Position numbers and translations under genes: made by a program. Below the pieces are notes generated by a model, which saw only the letters and a list, made by a program, of their open reading frames with translations, ran no database searches and had not been told where the DNA came from. From assembly GCA_020053305.1 (NCBI GenBank), contig JAGVNJ010000070.1:1-64000 (forward strand): a stretch of DNA of 64,000 bases, given 5' to 3'. Origin of the DNA: Candidatus Edwardsiibacteriota bacterium. Lineage in GTDB: Bacteria > Edwardsbacteria > AC1 > EtOH8. This document shows, in pieces, positions 24,408 through 32,942 of the stretch. The stretch's first letter is position 1; every line of letters starts with the position of its first letter.

Positions 24408-26435
24408 CTACCTTATTACCATTATCTTTTTGGATGACTGATTCCAGCCGGTGGTCATCAGGGCGATGTACAGGCCGCTGGCTACAGGCTGCCCCCGATC
24501 ATCCTTCAGGTCCCAAAAGGCCGGTCGCTGGGTGTCATCGCGTTCGAACGATATGGGATAAGACCCCAAAAGGCTGCCTAGTTCCAGCTTTCGCACCATC
24601 CTTCCGTCCAGAGTATAAATCCTGAGGATAACATTATACGAGTCCTGAAGCAGATAGAACGGCAGATACACACCGCCGTCACTGGCCTTGACCGGGTTGG
24701 GATATGGGTCAAGCAATTGATCCTTTTCCGGCAATGCAATTTCCGGGTAAACGATCTCAGGGGGAGAATGATACAGGGCCGCGATCCCGTCCGGTATCCC
24801 CCAACCCAGGCGATAGACATCATAAAGGTCATAGGTTACGCCATTGCTGGTGTAATACTTATGGTCGGTGGCAATTCCCGAAAATCCGGGATTGTAATTG
24901 GGATAAGTTCCCAGCGTAATATCTAATGATTCCGGCACGCTAAAAAAAGCTTCCACGGTGTTTTTATTGCTGCCGCTGTATTTTAAGGCGTTAATGACAT
25001 CCTGCGGTCCCCAGGATGGATGGGCCTCCAGCAAAAGAGCGCACAATCCGGCTGTCAGGACGGTGGCTCCGGAAGTGCCTATGGAGCTGGCGTAACGGTT
25101 GAAATTTCCATTATCATCAGGTTCGTTATAAGCATAGTAGTTCTGCCAGGAGGAAGCAATCTCGGGTTTGATGCGCCTGATATAAGCCGAATCTGTCCTG
25201 CCGGTCGGCAGGATCTTTATGCTGTCGGAGGCGGGGCCGGCAGCCGCTCCCGTTAATCTCTCCCCGCTGGCGCCTACCGGATCGGCCCATTTCAAACTGG
25301 TGGCCCAAACTCCGCCCACCGTTAAAATTCCGTCTGCGTCAGCCGGGGTTGCTATGCAGGTGTCGGGACGGCTGGTTAAGCTGGTCAGGGAAGTGTTGAC
25401 ATTGCCAAGCGAATTAAGCACCAAAACCCCGCGGACGGCCGCACTGTCAAGGATGATAGCGCTCAAGGTGGTTTTGCCGTCCATTTGATCATAAGAATAT
25501 GAGGCGGCGTCGGACCAGCGCCTATAGCCCAGCGAGCTGGATATGATGTCGGTGCCCACGCTGTCGACCGCCCACTGGACCGCCGCCACGAACCAGTCCT
25601 CCTCCTGCCGGAAATCGTCCCCGAAATACATTTCGGTCTTGGCCAGAATGAAATCGGCATTATAGGCGCTGCCGATCAGGCTACCGGGCTTATATCCTCC
25701 GGCTATGGACAGCATACCGGTTCCATGCCAGGTCTGGCTATAGATCGAATCCTGATCGATCTCAAAGGAAGTTATGGTATCTGGTTCGCCGTCGGCCAAA
25801 ACCCTTTGGAAGTCACGTTCCGCCACCACTTTGACCCGAAGCAGGGATTCATGCCAGCGGTCAAAGCCGGTATCGATAATGGTCAACCTCACTCCGCTGC
25901 CGGAATATCCTTTCTTATGAAGCTGATCCACTTTCATAAGCTGTATCTGCGCTTGGGAACTGCCGTAATCAACAGCCGATGATGATTTTGAAATGAGATT
26001 TTCGGAGGGTTCCTTTACGGACGGCCTTTTCATTGTAAGCACCTGGTCGATCTTTTCAACCTTATCAATTCCACTTATCAGGACTATCTGCCCGACGCTG
26101 GCCTTGATGCTGACCGCATTGAGCCAGGGACTGACCACCCTGATCTCCGCGCCGGTCCGCCTGATCCTATCCAGGTATTCATGGCTGACCGGCAGGTCGC
26201 CGTACGACAGCTCCCGGCCGATCTTGGCCCGCCGCTTAAGGGCGTTTTCATTAAGCCCCGGAAAATTTTTCGCCTGGCCCTTGTCCCCGAAGAACACCCA
26301 GCACAGAAAGGTATCAGATGACTTCCCCCCGGTAATTTTCTTTTTCAGGGATGGCGTCAAATTGCCTTGCGAAGCAGCAGAAAAGACGGTCACCAGTGAT
26401 ATCAGGGCAATTGATATGACAATTATTTTCTTCAT
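24408..26435 (-). CDS. Secreted subtilisin-like serine protease (S8) with sorting domain
   Basis: 675 residues. A signal peptide (1-21) and propeptide (to about 150) precede the S8 catalytic domain with D188 in 'IIDTGFD', H237 in 'WHGTGML' and S455 in 'GTSGATVLTAG'. The C-terminus ('YPNPVKASDGGVYLPFYL', 'YTLDGRMVRKLEL', end 'KKIMVIR') is a divergent FlgD-like/type IX sorting domain. The protein is expected to be released or anchored outside the outer membrane. No terminator is visible between its stop and the IS 18 bases beyond, so transcripts may run into the element. It follows the DUF4388 gene after a terminator. Confidence 0.9.
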   Translation of the reverse strand: MKKIIVISIALISLVTVFSAASQGNLTPSLKKKITGGKSSDTFLCWVFFGDKGQAKNFPGLNENALKRRAKIGRELSYGDLPVSHEYLDRIRRTGAEIRVVSPWLNAVSIKASVGQIVLISGIDKVEKIDQVLTMKRPSVKEPSENLISKSSSAVDYGSSQAQIQLMKVDQLHKKGYSGSGVRLTIIDTGFDRWHESLLRVKVVAERDFQRVLADGEPDTITSFEIDQDSIYSQTWHGTGMLSIAGGYKPGSLIGSAYNADFILAKTEMYFGDDFRQEEDWFVAAVQWAVDSVGTDIISSSLGYRRWSDAASYSYDQMDGKTTLSAIILDSAAVRGVLVLNSLGNVNTSLTSLTSRPDTCIATPADADGILTVGGVWATSLKWADPVGASGERLTGAAAGPASDSIKILPTGRTDSAYIRRIKPEIASSWQNYYAYNEPDDNGNFNRYASSIGTSGATVLTAGLCALLLEAHPSWGPQDVINALKYSGSNKNTVEAFFSVPESLDITLGTYPNYNPGFSGIATDHKYYTSNGVTYDLYDVYRLGWGIPDGIAALYHSPPEIVYPEIALPEKDQLLDPYPNPVKASDGGVYLPFYLLQDSYNVILRIYTLDGRMVRKLELGSLLGSYPISFERDDTQRPAFWDLKDDRGQPVASGLYIALMTTGWNQSSKKIMVIR

Positions 26436-26455
26436 GTTTATTTGATAAATTTATT

Positions 26456-26484
26456 GCAAAACACCGAAGAATTTATCTTCGGTG
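26456..26484 (-). terminator. Terminator between the DUF4388 and S8 protease genes
   Basis: Minus-strand stem CACCGAAGA/TCTTCGGTG with a 5-base loop followed by TTTTG, directly after the DUF4388 gene stop. Confidence 0.75.
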
Positions 26485-27171
26485 CTATTTCTTCTTCCCG
26501 AAAAGGCCGCCCAGCATGCCTTTTTTCTCGGGCTCCGGTGGTTTGGGCGGTTCCGGTTTGGGCTGGGGTTTGGCAGCCACCGGCGGGGCCGGCTTCGGCG
26601 GCGGGGGCGGATCGACCGGCTTGGGCTTGGCCACCTGTTTGAGCAGTCCGGAAGATACCAATCCGTAAAGGACCTTGCAGGTCTCGAAGTCGCCCATATG
26701 GCTTTCCTTGATCACCTGGTTGATGCTGCGCATGCCGTCCACCAGCGCCAGCACCCGCCATTCGGCCGGCTCCAGCTTGATGTCCTCGGTCCCGGCCGCC
26801 GGGTTCTCCTCGATGGCCAGGATCAGGTCCAGGCTGGGGAGCAGTTTCTGGATATCGTGCCACTCGTCGATCTGGCGGGCAGCCTCCAGCACCAGATGCT
26901 GCAGCGGGGCCTTGATGCTGTGCTGGTCGGCGGTCACATCGGGCTTGAAGGCAAAAGAACCCTGCCGCCAGCGCAGGATGCGGTTGACCGCTTCGTCCCC
27001 TTTGATATCAGTGGCCGTGGCATGGACCGCGGCCCCCTCATTGAAGAAAATGCTTCCGGCGTCTTTTCCAGCTTCAACCTCCAGGGCTCCGGTCTTTTTG
27101 CCCATCTGGATCAACTGCAGAATATCTGACAGATCGAAATCCTGTAGATTGCCTTCCAAACCCATTGTCAA
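26485..27171 (-). CDS. DUF4388 signalling protein with proline-rich tail
   Basis: 228 residues. The first 105 match DUF4388/PATAN: 'GLEGNLQDFDLSDILQLIQM', 'KTGALEVE', 'GSIFFNEGAAVHA', 'RWRQGSFAF'. Residues 125-185 ('WRVLALVDGMRSINQVIKES') look like a winged-helix-type adaptor. The last 45 are a Pro/Lys/Ala-rich linker ending 'GGLFGKKK'. Such proteins act with response regulators in polarity, motility or exopolysaccharide control in some lineages. The related receiver-DUF4388 gene is at 13240. It starts 20 bases after the YfiM-like gene stop and may belong to that operon. Confidence 0.8.
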   Translation of the reverse strand: MTMGLEGNLQDFDLSDILQLIQMGKKTGALEVEAGKDAGSIFFNEGAAVHATATDIKGDEAVNRILRWRQGSFAFKPDVTADQHSIKAPLQHLVLEAARQIDEWHDIQKLLPSLDLILAIEENPAAGTEDIKLEPAEWRVLALVDGMRSINQVIKESHMGDFETCKVLYGLVSSGLLKQVAKPKPVDPPPPPKPAPPVAAKPQPKPEPPKPPEPEKKGMLGGLFGKKK

Positions 27172-27191
27172 AACCCGCTGCTTTATATTAA

Positions 27192-27551
27192 TCAGTTAAT
27201 TGTGAACAGAGCCGTACCTACAGCCGCACCCAGAATATCAGCGGCCAGATCCTTGAAGCTGAAACGATTTCCCCGATGGGCCCCGTCATGGAATTCCTTG
27301 ATCACCCCCAGGGACAATGACAAGGCAACCGCCGTGTTTCTGGCCCGAACCGGGGTCTCGGCATTTTCAGCCGCCAGCCAGTGATTGGCAAAACCCACGG
27401 CTGCCAGGCTTACGGTAAAATGAGCCAACTTGTCCCTTCCCAGCCACCTGTCGGGAACCCCGGCCTTTTCTGCCGTTTGGCTGTATAGAACAGAGACAGA
27501 ACCACAAAGTACTACGACCGCCGGCAGGAATAATTTTATCTTTCGGCTCAA
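27192..27551 (-). CDS. YfiM/DUF2279-like exported protein
   Basis: 119 residues with an N-terminal hydrophobic segment (5-24). 'DKLAHFTVSLAAVGFANHWL' followed by 'LGVIKEFHDGAHRGNRFSFK' and 'DLAADILGAAVGTALF' is the DUF2279/YfiM pattern, distantly like VanZ. The conserved DKxxHF, KE and DLxAD residues are all present. Function in the family is unknown. The start overlaps the PorV-like gene stop by four bases, so the two are coupled. Confidence 0.72.
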   Translation of the reverse strand: MSRKIKLFLPAVVVLCGSVSVLYSQTAEKAGVPDRWLGRDKLAHFTVSLAAVGFANHWLAAENAETPVRARNTAVALSLSLGVIKEFHDGAHRGNRFSFKDLAADILGAAVGTALFTIN

Positions 27552-28477
27552 AATCCAATGCCCAGGGAAAATCGGTGGGAGGTGCCAAGGTCATAAAGGC
27601 TAGGAACGAAGGCATAGTCAAAATCGTAGCTGCGCCACCGGCAACCCATGCCCAGGCTGTAGGTCTCGGTATCATGGCCGGTCTTATATCCCGTTCGGAG
27701 GGCCAGTTGATCCCTCCATAAAAACTCGCCGCCCCATCTGGACTGCCACCCTCCATCGATCGGTTTGGCAACGTCGGTCGCCGCAGTGAATCTGCCGTTA
27801 TAAACGATCCACGGTAGTTTATAGGCTGCTCCCAGTTTGAAGGTGGTGGGCTGCTTAAAAAGGTTGCCGGCCATCTGCATTCTGGGCCCGATATTGTCGG
27901 CCGTGCCGGCCAGAGAAAGATTCCCCTTAAGGAGGTTGAAATTTAGCCCGGCCTGAAGGCTGTGCCCGTATGCCGAGTTCAGATAGATTTTCTCGTACAG
28001 CCGCCGGTAGGACACCCCTACGGACAACAGCGATGACGGAACAAAGGCATACGACAGACTGCCGAAGAAATCATAGGCGTTGTAGTAATCCAACGGCTCC
28101 AGACTGGGAATGTTTTCCCGAAGTGGTATATCGCCGGCCGACAACAGCCGGCCGCCTAAGCCCAGGCGGTGTTTGCCGAATCCGGTGGCGTAATATATCT
28201 CGTCCACCGAGGTCTGGGCTATCCAGGCGTTATGCTGAAAATGGAACGAATTCTTCAGGGGCATCTGGGCCAGCCGGGCCGGATTCCAGTAGCAGGCCGT
28301 GGCATCGTTCACCAGGGCGATCCCGGCTTCGGCCATCCCGGCGGCCCTGGCCCCGGCCCCGATCTTTAGGAACGCCATGGCCGTGCTCCCGGCCAGGGGG
28401 TACACCTCCGCCAAAGCGCTGTTGGCGGCTATAAAGACAAACAGAGCAACAAACAGGCGGCTCAGGTATCGTATCAT
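27548..28477 (-). CDS. PorV/PorQ-family outer-membrane beta-barrel protein
   Basis: 309 residues with a signal peptide ending 'ANSALAEV'. The family start 'AGSTAMAFLKIGAGARAAGM' and 'NDATACYWNPARLA' is diagnostic of the UPF0164/PorV group. The remainder alternates as beta strands and ends in Phe ('HRFSLGIGF'), typical of outer-membrane barrels. In type IX systems PorV shuttles cargo from the translocon to the attachment complex. Several sorting-domain proteins in this window are candidate cargos. No other secretion component is seen here. Confidence 0.85.
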   Translation of the reverse strand: MIRYLSRLFVALFVFIAANSALAEVYPLAGSTAMAFLKIGAGARAAGMAEAGIALVNDATACYWNPARLAQMPLKNSFHFQHNAWIAQTSVDEIYYATGFGKHRLGLGGRLLSAGDIPLRENIPSLEPLDYYNAYDFFGSLSYAFVPSSLLSVGVSYRRLYEKIYLNSAYGHSLQAGLNFNLLKGNLSLAGTADNIGPRMQMAGNLFKQPTTFKLGAAYKLPWIVYNGRFTAATDVAKPIDGGWQSRWGGEFLWRDQLALRTGYKTGHDTETYSLGMGCRWRSYDFDYAFVPSLYDLGTSHRFSLGIGF

Positions 28478-28574
28478 GACAGCCTCGTAAAAAACTTTTC
28501 GGTTAGATGGTGATTACCGACCTTGATTCTTCCGCTACAATGCTCCTTCTAAAAATAACCCAAAAGCTTGTTTT

Positions 28575-29021
28575 CTAAAACCGCCGGTTCCAGGGGTAGG
28601 TGTTGTATGAGTATGGGTCCGCCTGGTTATACTGGAATTCTATCAGGAAGCTCTTGTTGGGCTGGTATTTCATGCCGAACGATGGCAGGAACATTCCCTG
28701 ATTATTAGTGCCGCTCTGCAGAGAGGACAGGCTGTTGAACTGGTTCGGGGTGAAGCGATAGGCCAGGTCCAGGTTCAGCTCCAGTTTATCGGTCAGTTTA
28801 TAGCTCATGGAGTTGCAGTAGACATTGCTTACCAGGCTGCCCTTATTGGTGCCCAGATAGCTCATGGAAAAGCTTTGCTTCATGGTAAGCCGGCTCAGGT
28901 CCATAAAATTATTGTCGAACAAGCTGTTGTATGACGGAACAGCGATCCCGTTGTAGGGCTGGGCCGAAGCCAGGCCGACAACCAAGCAAACAAGCATTAC
29001 GACGGAAACTGATTTTCTCAT
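28575..29021 (-). CDS. Exported protein of unknown function
   Basis: 148 residues with a clear signal peptide ('VVMLVCLVVGLASAQ'). The mature part is rich in Ser, Asn, Tyr and Phe and alternates like short beta strands ('NLDLAYRFTPNQFN', 'SFLIEFQYNQADPY'). It is probably a small beta-rich envelope protein. No family is recognised. Its start overlaps the FmdB-like gene stop by four bases, so the two are coupled. Confidence 0.65.
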   Translation of the reverse strand: MRKSVSVVMLVCLVVGLASAQPYNGIAVPSYNSLFDNNFMDLSRLTMKQSFSMSYLGTNKGSLVSNVYCNSMSYKLTDKLELNLDLAYRFTPNQFNSLSSLQSGTNNQGMFLPSFGMKYQPNKSFLIEFQYNQADPYSYNTYPWNRRF

Positions 29022-29290
29022 TTCTTCCCTCCCTCGCTGGTGGTGCTTTTATTTTCGGTTTTGGCCGGGGAGACGCCGGCCTCTGATTTGGCCTGCTTCC
29101 GGTACTCGCTGCTGCGGTTATCGGTGATGTAAAACCCTGATCCCTTGAACAACAGTCCTGCCCCAGCGCCCAGCAGCCGCTCCACTTTGCCTCCGCATTT
29201 GGGGCACTTCTTCAAAGGATTGTCCTTTATGGATTGGAACTGCTCAAAACGGTGATTGCATAAACTGCATTCATATTCGTAGGTAGGCAT
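29018..29290 (-). CDS. FmdB-family zinc-ribbon protein
   Basis: 90 residues. 'MPTYEYECSLCNHRFEQFQS' and 'CPKCGGKVERLLG' form the two CxxC knuckles of the FmdB/CxxC_CxxC_SSSS regulatory family. The tail is polar and Lys/Ser-rich. Family function is poorly known (possibly regulatory). It has its own promoter and leads the small secreted protein gene. Confidence 0.85.
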   Translation of the reverse strand: MPTYEYECSLCNHRFEQFQSIKDNPLKKCPKCGGKVERLLGAGAGLLFKGSGFYITDNRSSEYRKQAKSEAGVSPAKTENKSTTSEGGKK

Positions 29291-29313
29291 AAAACTCCAG
29301 ATGTTATCTTATA

Positions 29314-29342
29314 AGTATACTCACTAAAATGCCTTATGTCAA
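29314..29342 (-). promoter_or_regulatory. Promoter of the FmdB-like unit
   Basis: Minus-strand TTGACA (29337-29342), 17 bases, TATACT (29314-29319). CTGGAG precedes the start codon. Confidence 0.78.
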
Positions 29343-29352
29343 TACAAAATCA

Positions 29353-32300
29353 TCATTTTATCATCACCATGCGGCGGACCAGCGACCTTCCGGATATCGA
29401 AAGGCGAACAAAATATATACCCCCGGAGAGACCCCTGCCATTAAAATCCTTCCCATCCCAGATAGCATTATAACTTCCCGGCTGGAACATGCCCGAGGTC
29501 AGGATTTTTATCCTCTGGCCCAACACATTATAGACCGACAATTCGATGGGTGATCTCTGTTTCAACTGGAAGCTTATCTGGGTTGACCCGGCAAACGGGT
29601 TGGGCCGATTGGGCAGCAACCTGTCGGTAGAAAGAAGCGCCGGCTGTCCTCCCGTCACTCCGGCTGGAGCCGGACCTACAAAGACATCATCAATGAACCA
29701 CCCCTGCGACCTGATCCCCGGCCCGGCGCTGTCCACATAGGCTATGAACCTCAATTGCAGGGCTTCGCCCGGATCGTACTTGGACAGGTCATATCTTCTT
29801 TTTTCCCACTGCCCGGATGACCCGGCCAGCAGGTCCAACAGCCTGGTCCCGAACGAGCCGGACAATTCTATGAAGCCGTAACCCCACTCGGGAATGAAAT
29901 CGTACCACTGCCAGAAACTTAGCTGGTGGTTTTCTCCCACCAGAAATGGCCGACTAAGCAGGGTATCCACCGCCCGGTAAGGAGCCAGCCCCTCCGGCTC
30001 GATTCCGAAATACCAGCTGTTGGCCGGAGAAAAATTCCTATAGGAGCTTATATGCCAATAACTGGAATCCGCCACCAGCCAGCTGCCGTCGCCCGACTCT
30101 ATTTGATCGTCAAGCCCTGCCGCCCCCACCGTCAAGGTCAACGAATCGGAAAAATATCCCCCGGCATAGAAGCCCTGGATCAAGAGCCTTGGGAAATAGT
30201 TGGTATCCGGCGCCAGCGAATCTACTTTAAGGATGAATCCTGCCGTAGCGGACGAATCCGGCGCCAGCCAAATCAGGCTGTCAGAAGGCTGCAATATATC
30301 GATCAAGGGGTCGGCGGTGCTCAGGCTGAAAGCGCCTTGGTTTAGAGCCGCATGGCCGGTGTTTTTCAAAGACACCGATAGGGAAAAGGTCTCTCCCGGT
30401 TCGATTATTTTATTGCCGTTGCCCAAAAGGCTGTCGTCAGTTATATGATACAAATACTTCAGGGTAGGAGCCGAGAGCACCTGCCCGAGTTGGTAACGCC
30501 AGTTGTTCCCGGCGGAATCGATGAGATCAACATCGAACCGGGCGATATCTCCGTCGCGGCATAATGAGTCGATAGAAATCTCCGGAGAACCGCTGGTCCA
30601 GAGGCTGTCGCCCGGCAGTAGCCCGGAGATATCTGCCAGGCTGTCGGTCACTGCCGAGTTGCTGTCCGTTGACCTCAAGATAGCCCTGGCATTTTGTCCG
30701 GAGGATAATGTTCCGTTATTTCTGATTAAAAGCTCCAGGGTGCCGGATTCGCCGGGTCCGGCCAGGCCGTCGCCGTTGCCCGAGATCTCGGCCCACCTTT
30801 GCCCGGCATACGATAAACTGGGGCCCGGCGTAACTATCTTCAAATCCTTCTGCAGTGGAATACAGTTCGCCGTCCAAGCAGAGAGCACCGCATCCTGCGG
30901 CAGGGCCGCAAATCCCGACAACGTCGCCTGTCCGGCCCGATCGGTGACCGATCTTATGTATGTCGAATCGATATACAAGGTAAGAACAACACCACCGGCC
31001 GGCTGATTGTTCCTTAGCACACTCACCGAAAGCCCAATGGGTCCGGTATTGATGCTGTCGGGGCAGGCCATCTGCAGGCTCTCCGGAGCGGAGGTCCATA
31101 CCGCCAGGGTGGGATCGCCCAGCAGGTTCAGGTTATAGTTGACCCAGCGAAAATATCCGTCGGCCTGGGACAAAGGGATCATATCGGCCTTGGAAAATCC
31201 CACCGCCTGCCCCAGGCTGGGCGCCTGTTGGATCAGCAGCTGATCGAAGAAAGTATTGTCGTAAAGATCAGACGGGCTGTAACCCGGGAATCCCGGAAAA
31301 TACCAACCGTAGCGGGAATTTCCAATGAAAGCCAGCCCCCCGCCCTGCGGGTTGTTGACGAAATGCTCGGCGATGCAGTTGGAATCAAAGCCGGCCGCCT
31401 GGCAGCCCAGCGAATAGAGGATCCCCCACTTCCCCGGATTGTTGAGGGTGTCCATCAGGGTGGTGTCCAGCCAGCCGTCCCCCCCCTGCATCACCTTGAA
31501 CCCGGAGTGGCCGTTGTGGTTTATCAGATGGAGTCCGTTATTGACCGACTGGATTATGCTGGCCGGGTTTTCATTGCCGGCTGATTGATAAAGCTTCTCC
31601 ACCGGCCGGAAGTAATCGGTCATATAATCACGCTCCACCATATCCTTGCCCAGGGCGGCATCGGTGCCGGCATCCAGGTAGGAGGCCCAAAACGAGGTTC
31701 TGGACAGATAACCGGGCGGAGGATTCTTTTCGTAGGTCAATACCTTGTCAACAAAGGTCCCAGCCTGTTCTATGCTGCCGACCGTTGCCCGGCCCACCGA
31801 GATATCGGGATACATATCCACGCTGTCGGCCGGCTCGCCGAAAATGCCATTGTCGTTCAGGTCCCAGCTGCCGTCCAAATCGCTGTAGTAGAGATCGCAG
31901 ATCAGGCTGTCCAGCCCCGGCTTGCCGGTAAGTTCCTCGTAGCCGCTATGCATGGCAAAAGCGGTGCGGGCCGGGATAATTCCGTAATCTCCGCCCAGCA
32001 GCAGGTGGCTGATCCCGTAATTTGCATGCTGTTCGATAACGAAGCTGCGCAATTTCTCCTGTTGATCTCGGCCGGGATATTTGGGATAGACGGTATCCGC
32101 CGCAGCCACTTTTGTCCTGATGCCCTTTTGGTTCTTCCATTGAGCCAATCGCTGAAAAACGGTATCATACTGAGCCGCGGTTATTATCAGCAGATCGTAC
32201 TCGGGGCTTTTCGGGTTTGCCGCCGCAGGATAATTGAGGACAACAGATTCATAGTTCGCGGCAGCTCTTGAAACCCACGGGCCGCCATGTTTGGACATTC

Positions 32301-32835
32301 TTGCCTTCTTGGAATAATCCAGGTCATATTCAATTATGACCTCCATATCCTGAAGCATTTTCAGCTTCCCACCCAGCGGTTGGTAGCTGAAGGGGCAGAC
32401 CACCAGACTCAACAGGTTATAACCGCTGAAATTTCCCTGATGCCGGCTGATCACCGGGTCGGCCGGATAATCACTGCCGGAATTGTAGATCAGGGTATCC
32501 TTGATGAACCCCAGCAGGGCATTCTGGGAGATCGGCTGGTATCTCTGGGCCGGGATGATATTGTAACTACCGGGAAGCTCCCTAAAAGCATCATTGATTT
32601 TTACTGATCTGACAATGGCCTGCGGCGGCAGTAAAAGCGTGACCGTTTTTATCGGCAGCCATGGGGCCCCGGGCTTACCGTAATTTGCCAGGCCGATACA
32701 TTTGATCGTTTGATACTCCCCGGCTTTTCCAAAAACCGGGGACAGCCCCTGAAAGGATATTCGGTGGGTAATGGTTTCCCCCCTGGCTTGGGAAACTAGC
32801 AGCAGGATTGATACTATGGACAGGATTTTCTTCAT
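29353..32835 (-). CDS. Secreted gingipain-type C25 cysteine peptidase with sorting domain
   Basis: 1160 residues from ATG 32835, chosen because the promoter starts RNA at about 32851, which would leave the track start leaderless, and because this ATG opens the signal peptide 'MKKILSIVSILLLVSQARG'. A propeptide-like region with 'YGKPGAPWLPIKTVTLLLPP' leads to the C25 domain: 'YDLLIITAAQYDTVFQRLAQ', the His of 'LINHNGHSGF' and the Cys of 'YSLGCQAAGFD'. CARDB-like and Ig-like domains follow, then a sorting domain with 'NRPNPFAGSTQISFQL', 'YNVLGQRIK' and 'WDGKDFNGR'. Gingipain relatives are type IX cargos that digest extracellular protein. It stands alone in its transcript. Confidence 0.9.
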   Translation of the reverse strand: MKKILSIVSILLLVSQARGETITHRISFQGLSPVFGKAGEYQTIKCIGLANYGKPGAPWLPIKTVTLLLPPQAIVRSVKINDAFRELPGSYNIIPAQRYQPISQNALLGFIKDTLIYNSGSDYPADPVISRHQGNFSGYNLLSLVVCPFSYQPLGGKLKMLQDMEVIIEYDLDYSKKARMSKHGGPWVSRAAANYESVVLNYPAAANPKSPEYDLLIITAAQYDTVFQRLAQWKNQKGIRTKVAAADTVYPKYPGRDQQEKLRSFVIEQHANYGISHLLLGGDYGIIPARTAFAMHSGYEELTGKPGLDSLICDLYYSDLDGSWDLNDNGIFGEPADSVDMYPDISVGRATVGSIEQAGTFVDKVLTYEKNPPPGYLSRTSFWASYLDAGTDAALGKDMVERDYMTDYFRPVEKLYQSAGNENPASIIQSVNNGLHLINHNGHSGFKVMQGGDGWLDTTLMDTLNNPGKWGILYSLGCQAAGFDSNCIAEHFVNNPQGGGLAFIGNSRYGWYFPGFPGYSPSDLYDNTFFDQLLIQQAPSLGQAVGFSKADMIPLSQADGYFRWVNYNLNLLGDPTLAVWTSAPESLQMACPDSINTGPIGLSVSVLRNNQPAGGVVLTLYIDSTYIRSVTDRAGQATLSGFAALPQDAVLSAWTANCIPLQKDLKIVTPGPSLSYAGQRWAEISGNGDGLAGPGESGTLELLIRNNGTLSSGQNARAILRSTDSNSAVTDSLADISGLLPGDSLWTSGSPEISIDSLCRDGDIARFDVDLIDSAGNNWRYQLGQVLSAPTLKYLYHITDDSLLGNGNKIIEPGETFSLSVSLKNTGHAALNQGAFSLSTADPLIDILQPSDSLIWLAPDSSATAGFILKVDSLAPDTNYFPRLLIQGFYAGGYFSDSLTLTVGAAGLDDQIESGDGSWLVADSSYWHISSYRNFSPANSWYFGIEPEGLAPYRAVDTLLSRPFLVGENHQLSFWQWYDFIPEWGYGFIELSGSFGTRLLDLLAGSSGQWEKRRYDLSKYDPGEALQLRFIAYVDSAGPGIRSQGWFIDDVFVGPAPAGVTGGQPALLSTDRLLPNRPNPFAGSTQISFQLKQRSPIELSVYNVLGQRIKILTSGMFQPGSYNAIWDGKDFNGRGLSGGIYFVRLSISGRSLVRRMVMIK

Positions 32836-32857
32836 ATATTTTATCTGCATTTGTTAG

Positions 32858-32886
32858 AATATAACATCAAAAAGATGAGCTGTCAA
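32858..32886 (-). promoter_or_regulatory. Promoter of the C25 peptidase gene
   Basis: Minus-strand TTGACA (32881-32886), 17 bases, TATATT (32858-32863). It begins a few bases after the terminator of the preceding gene. Confidence 0.78.
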
Positions 32887-32890
32887 TAGC

Positions 32891-32924
32891 ATAAAGCCCG
32901 CCCCGCTTGATGCGGGACGGGCTT
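32891..32924 (-). terminator. Terminator after the 745-residue secreted protein
   Basis: Stem AAGCCCGTCCCGC / GCGGGGCGGGCTT with loop ATCA, then TTAT on the minus strand. Confidence 0.8.
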
Positions 32925-32942
32925 AGTCGGTTCATGTAACCA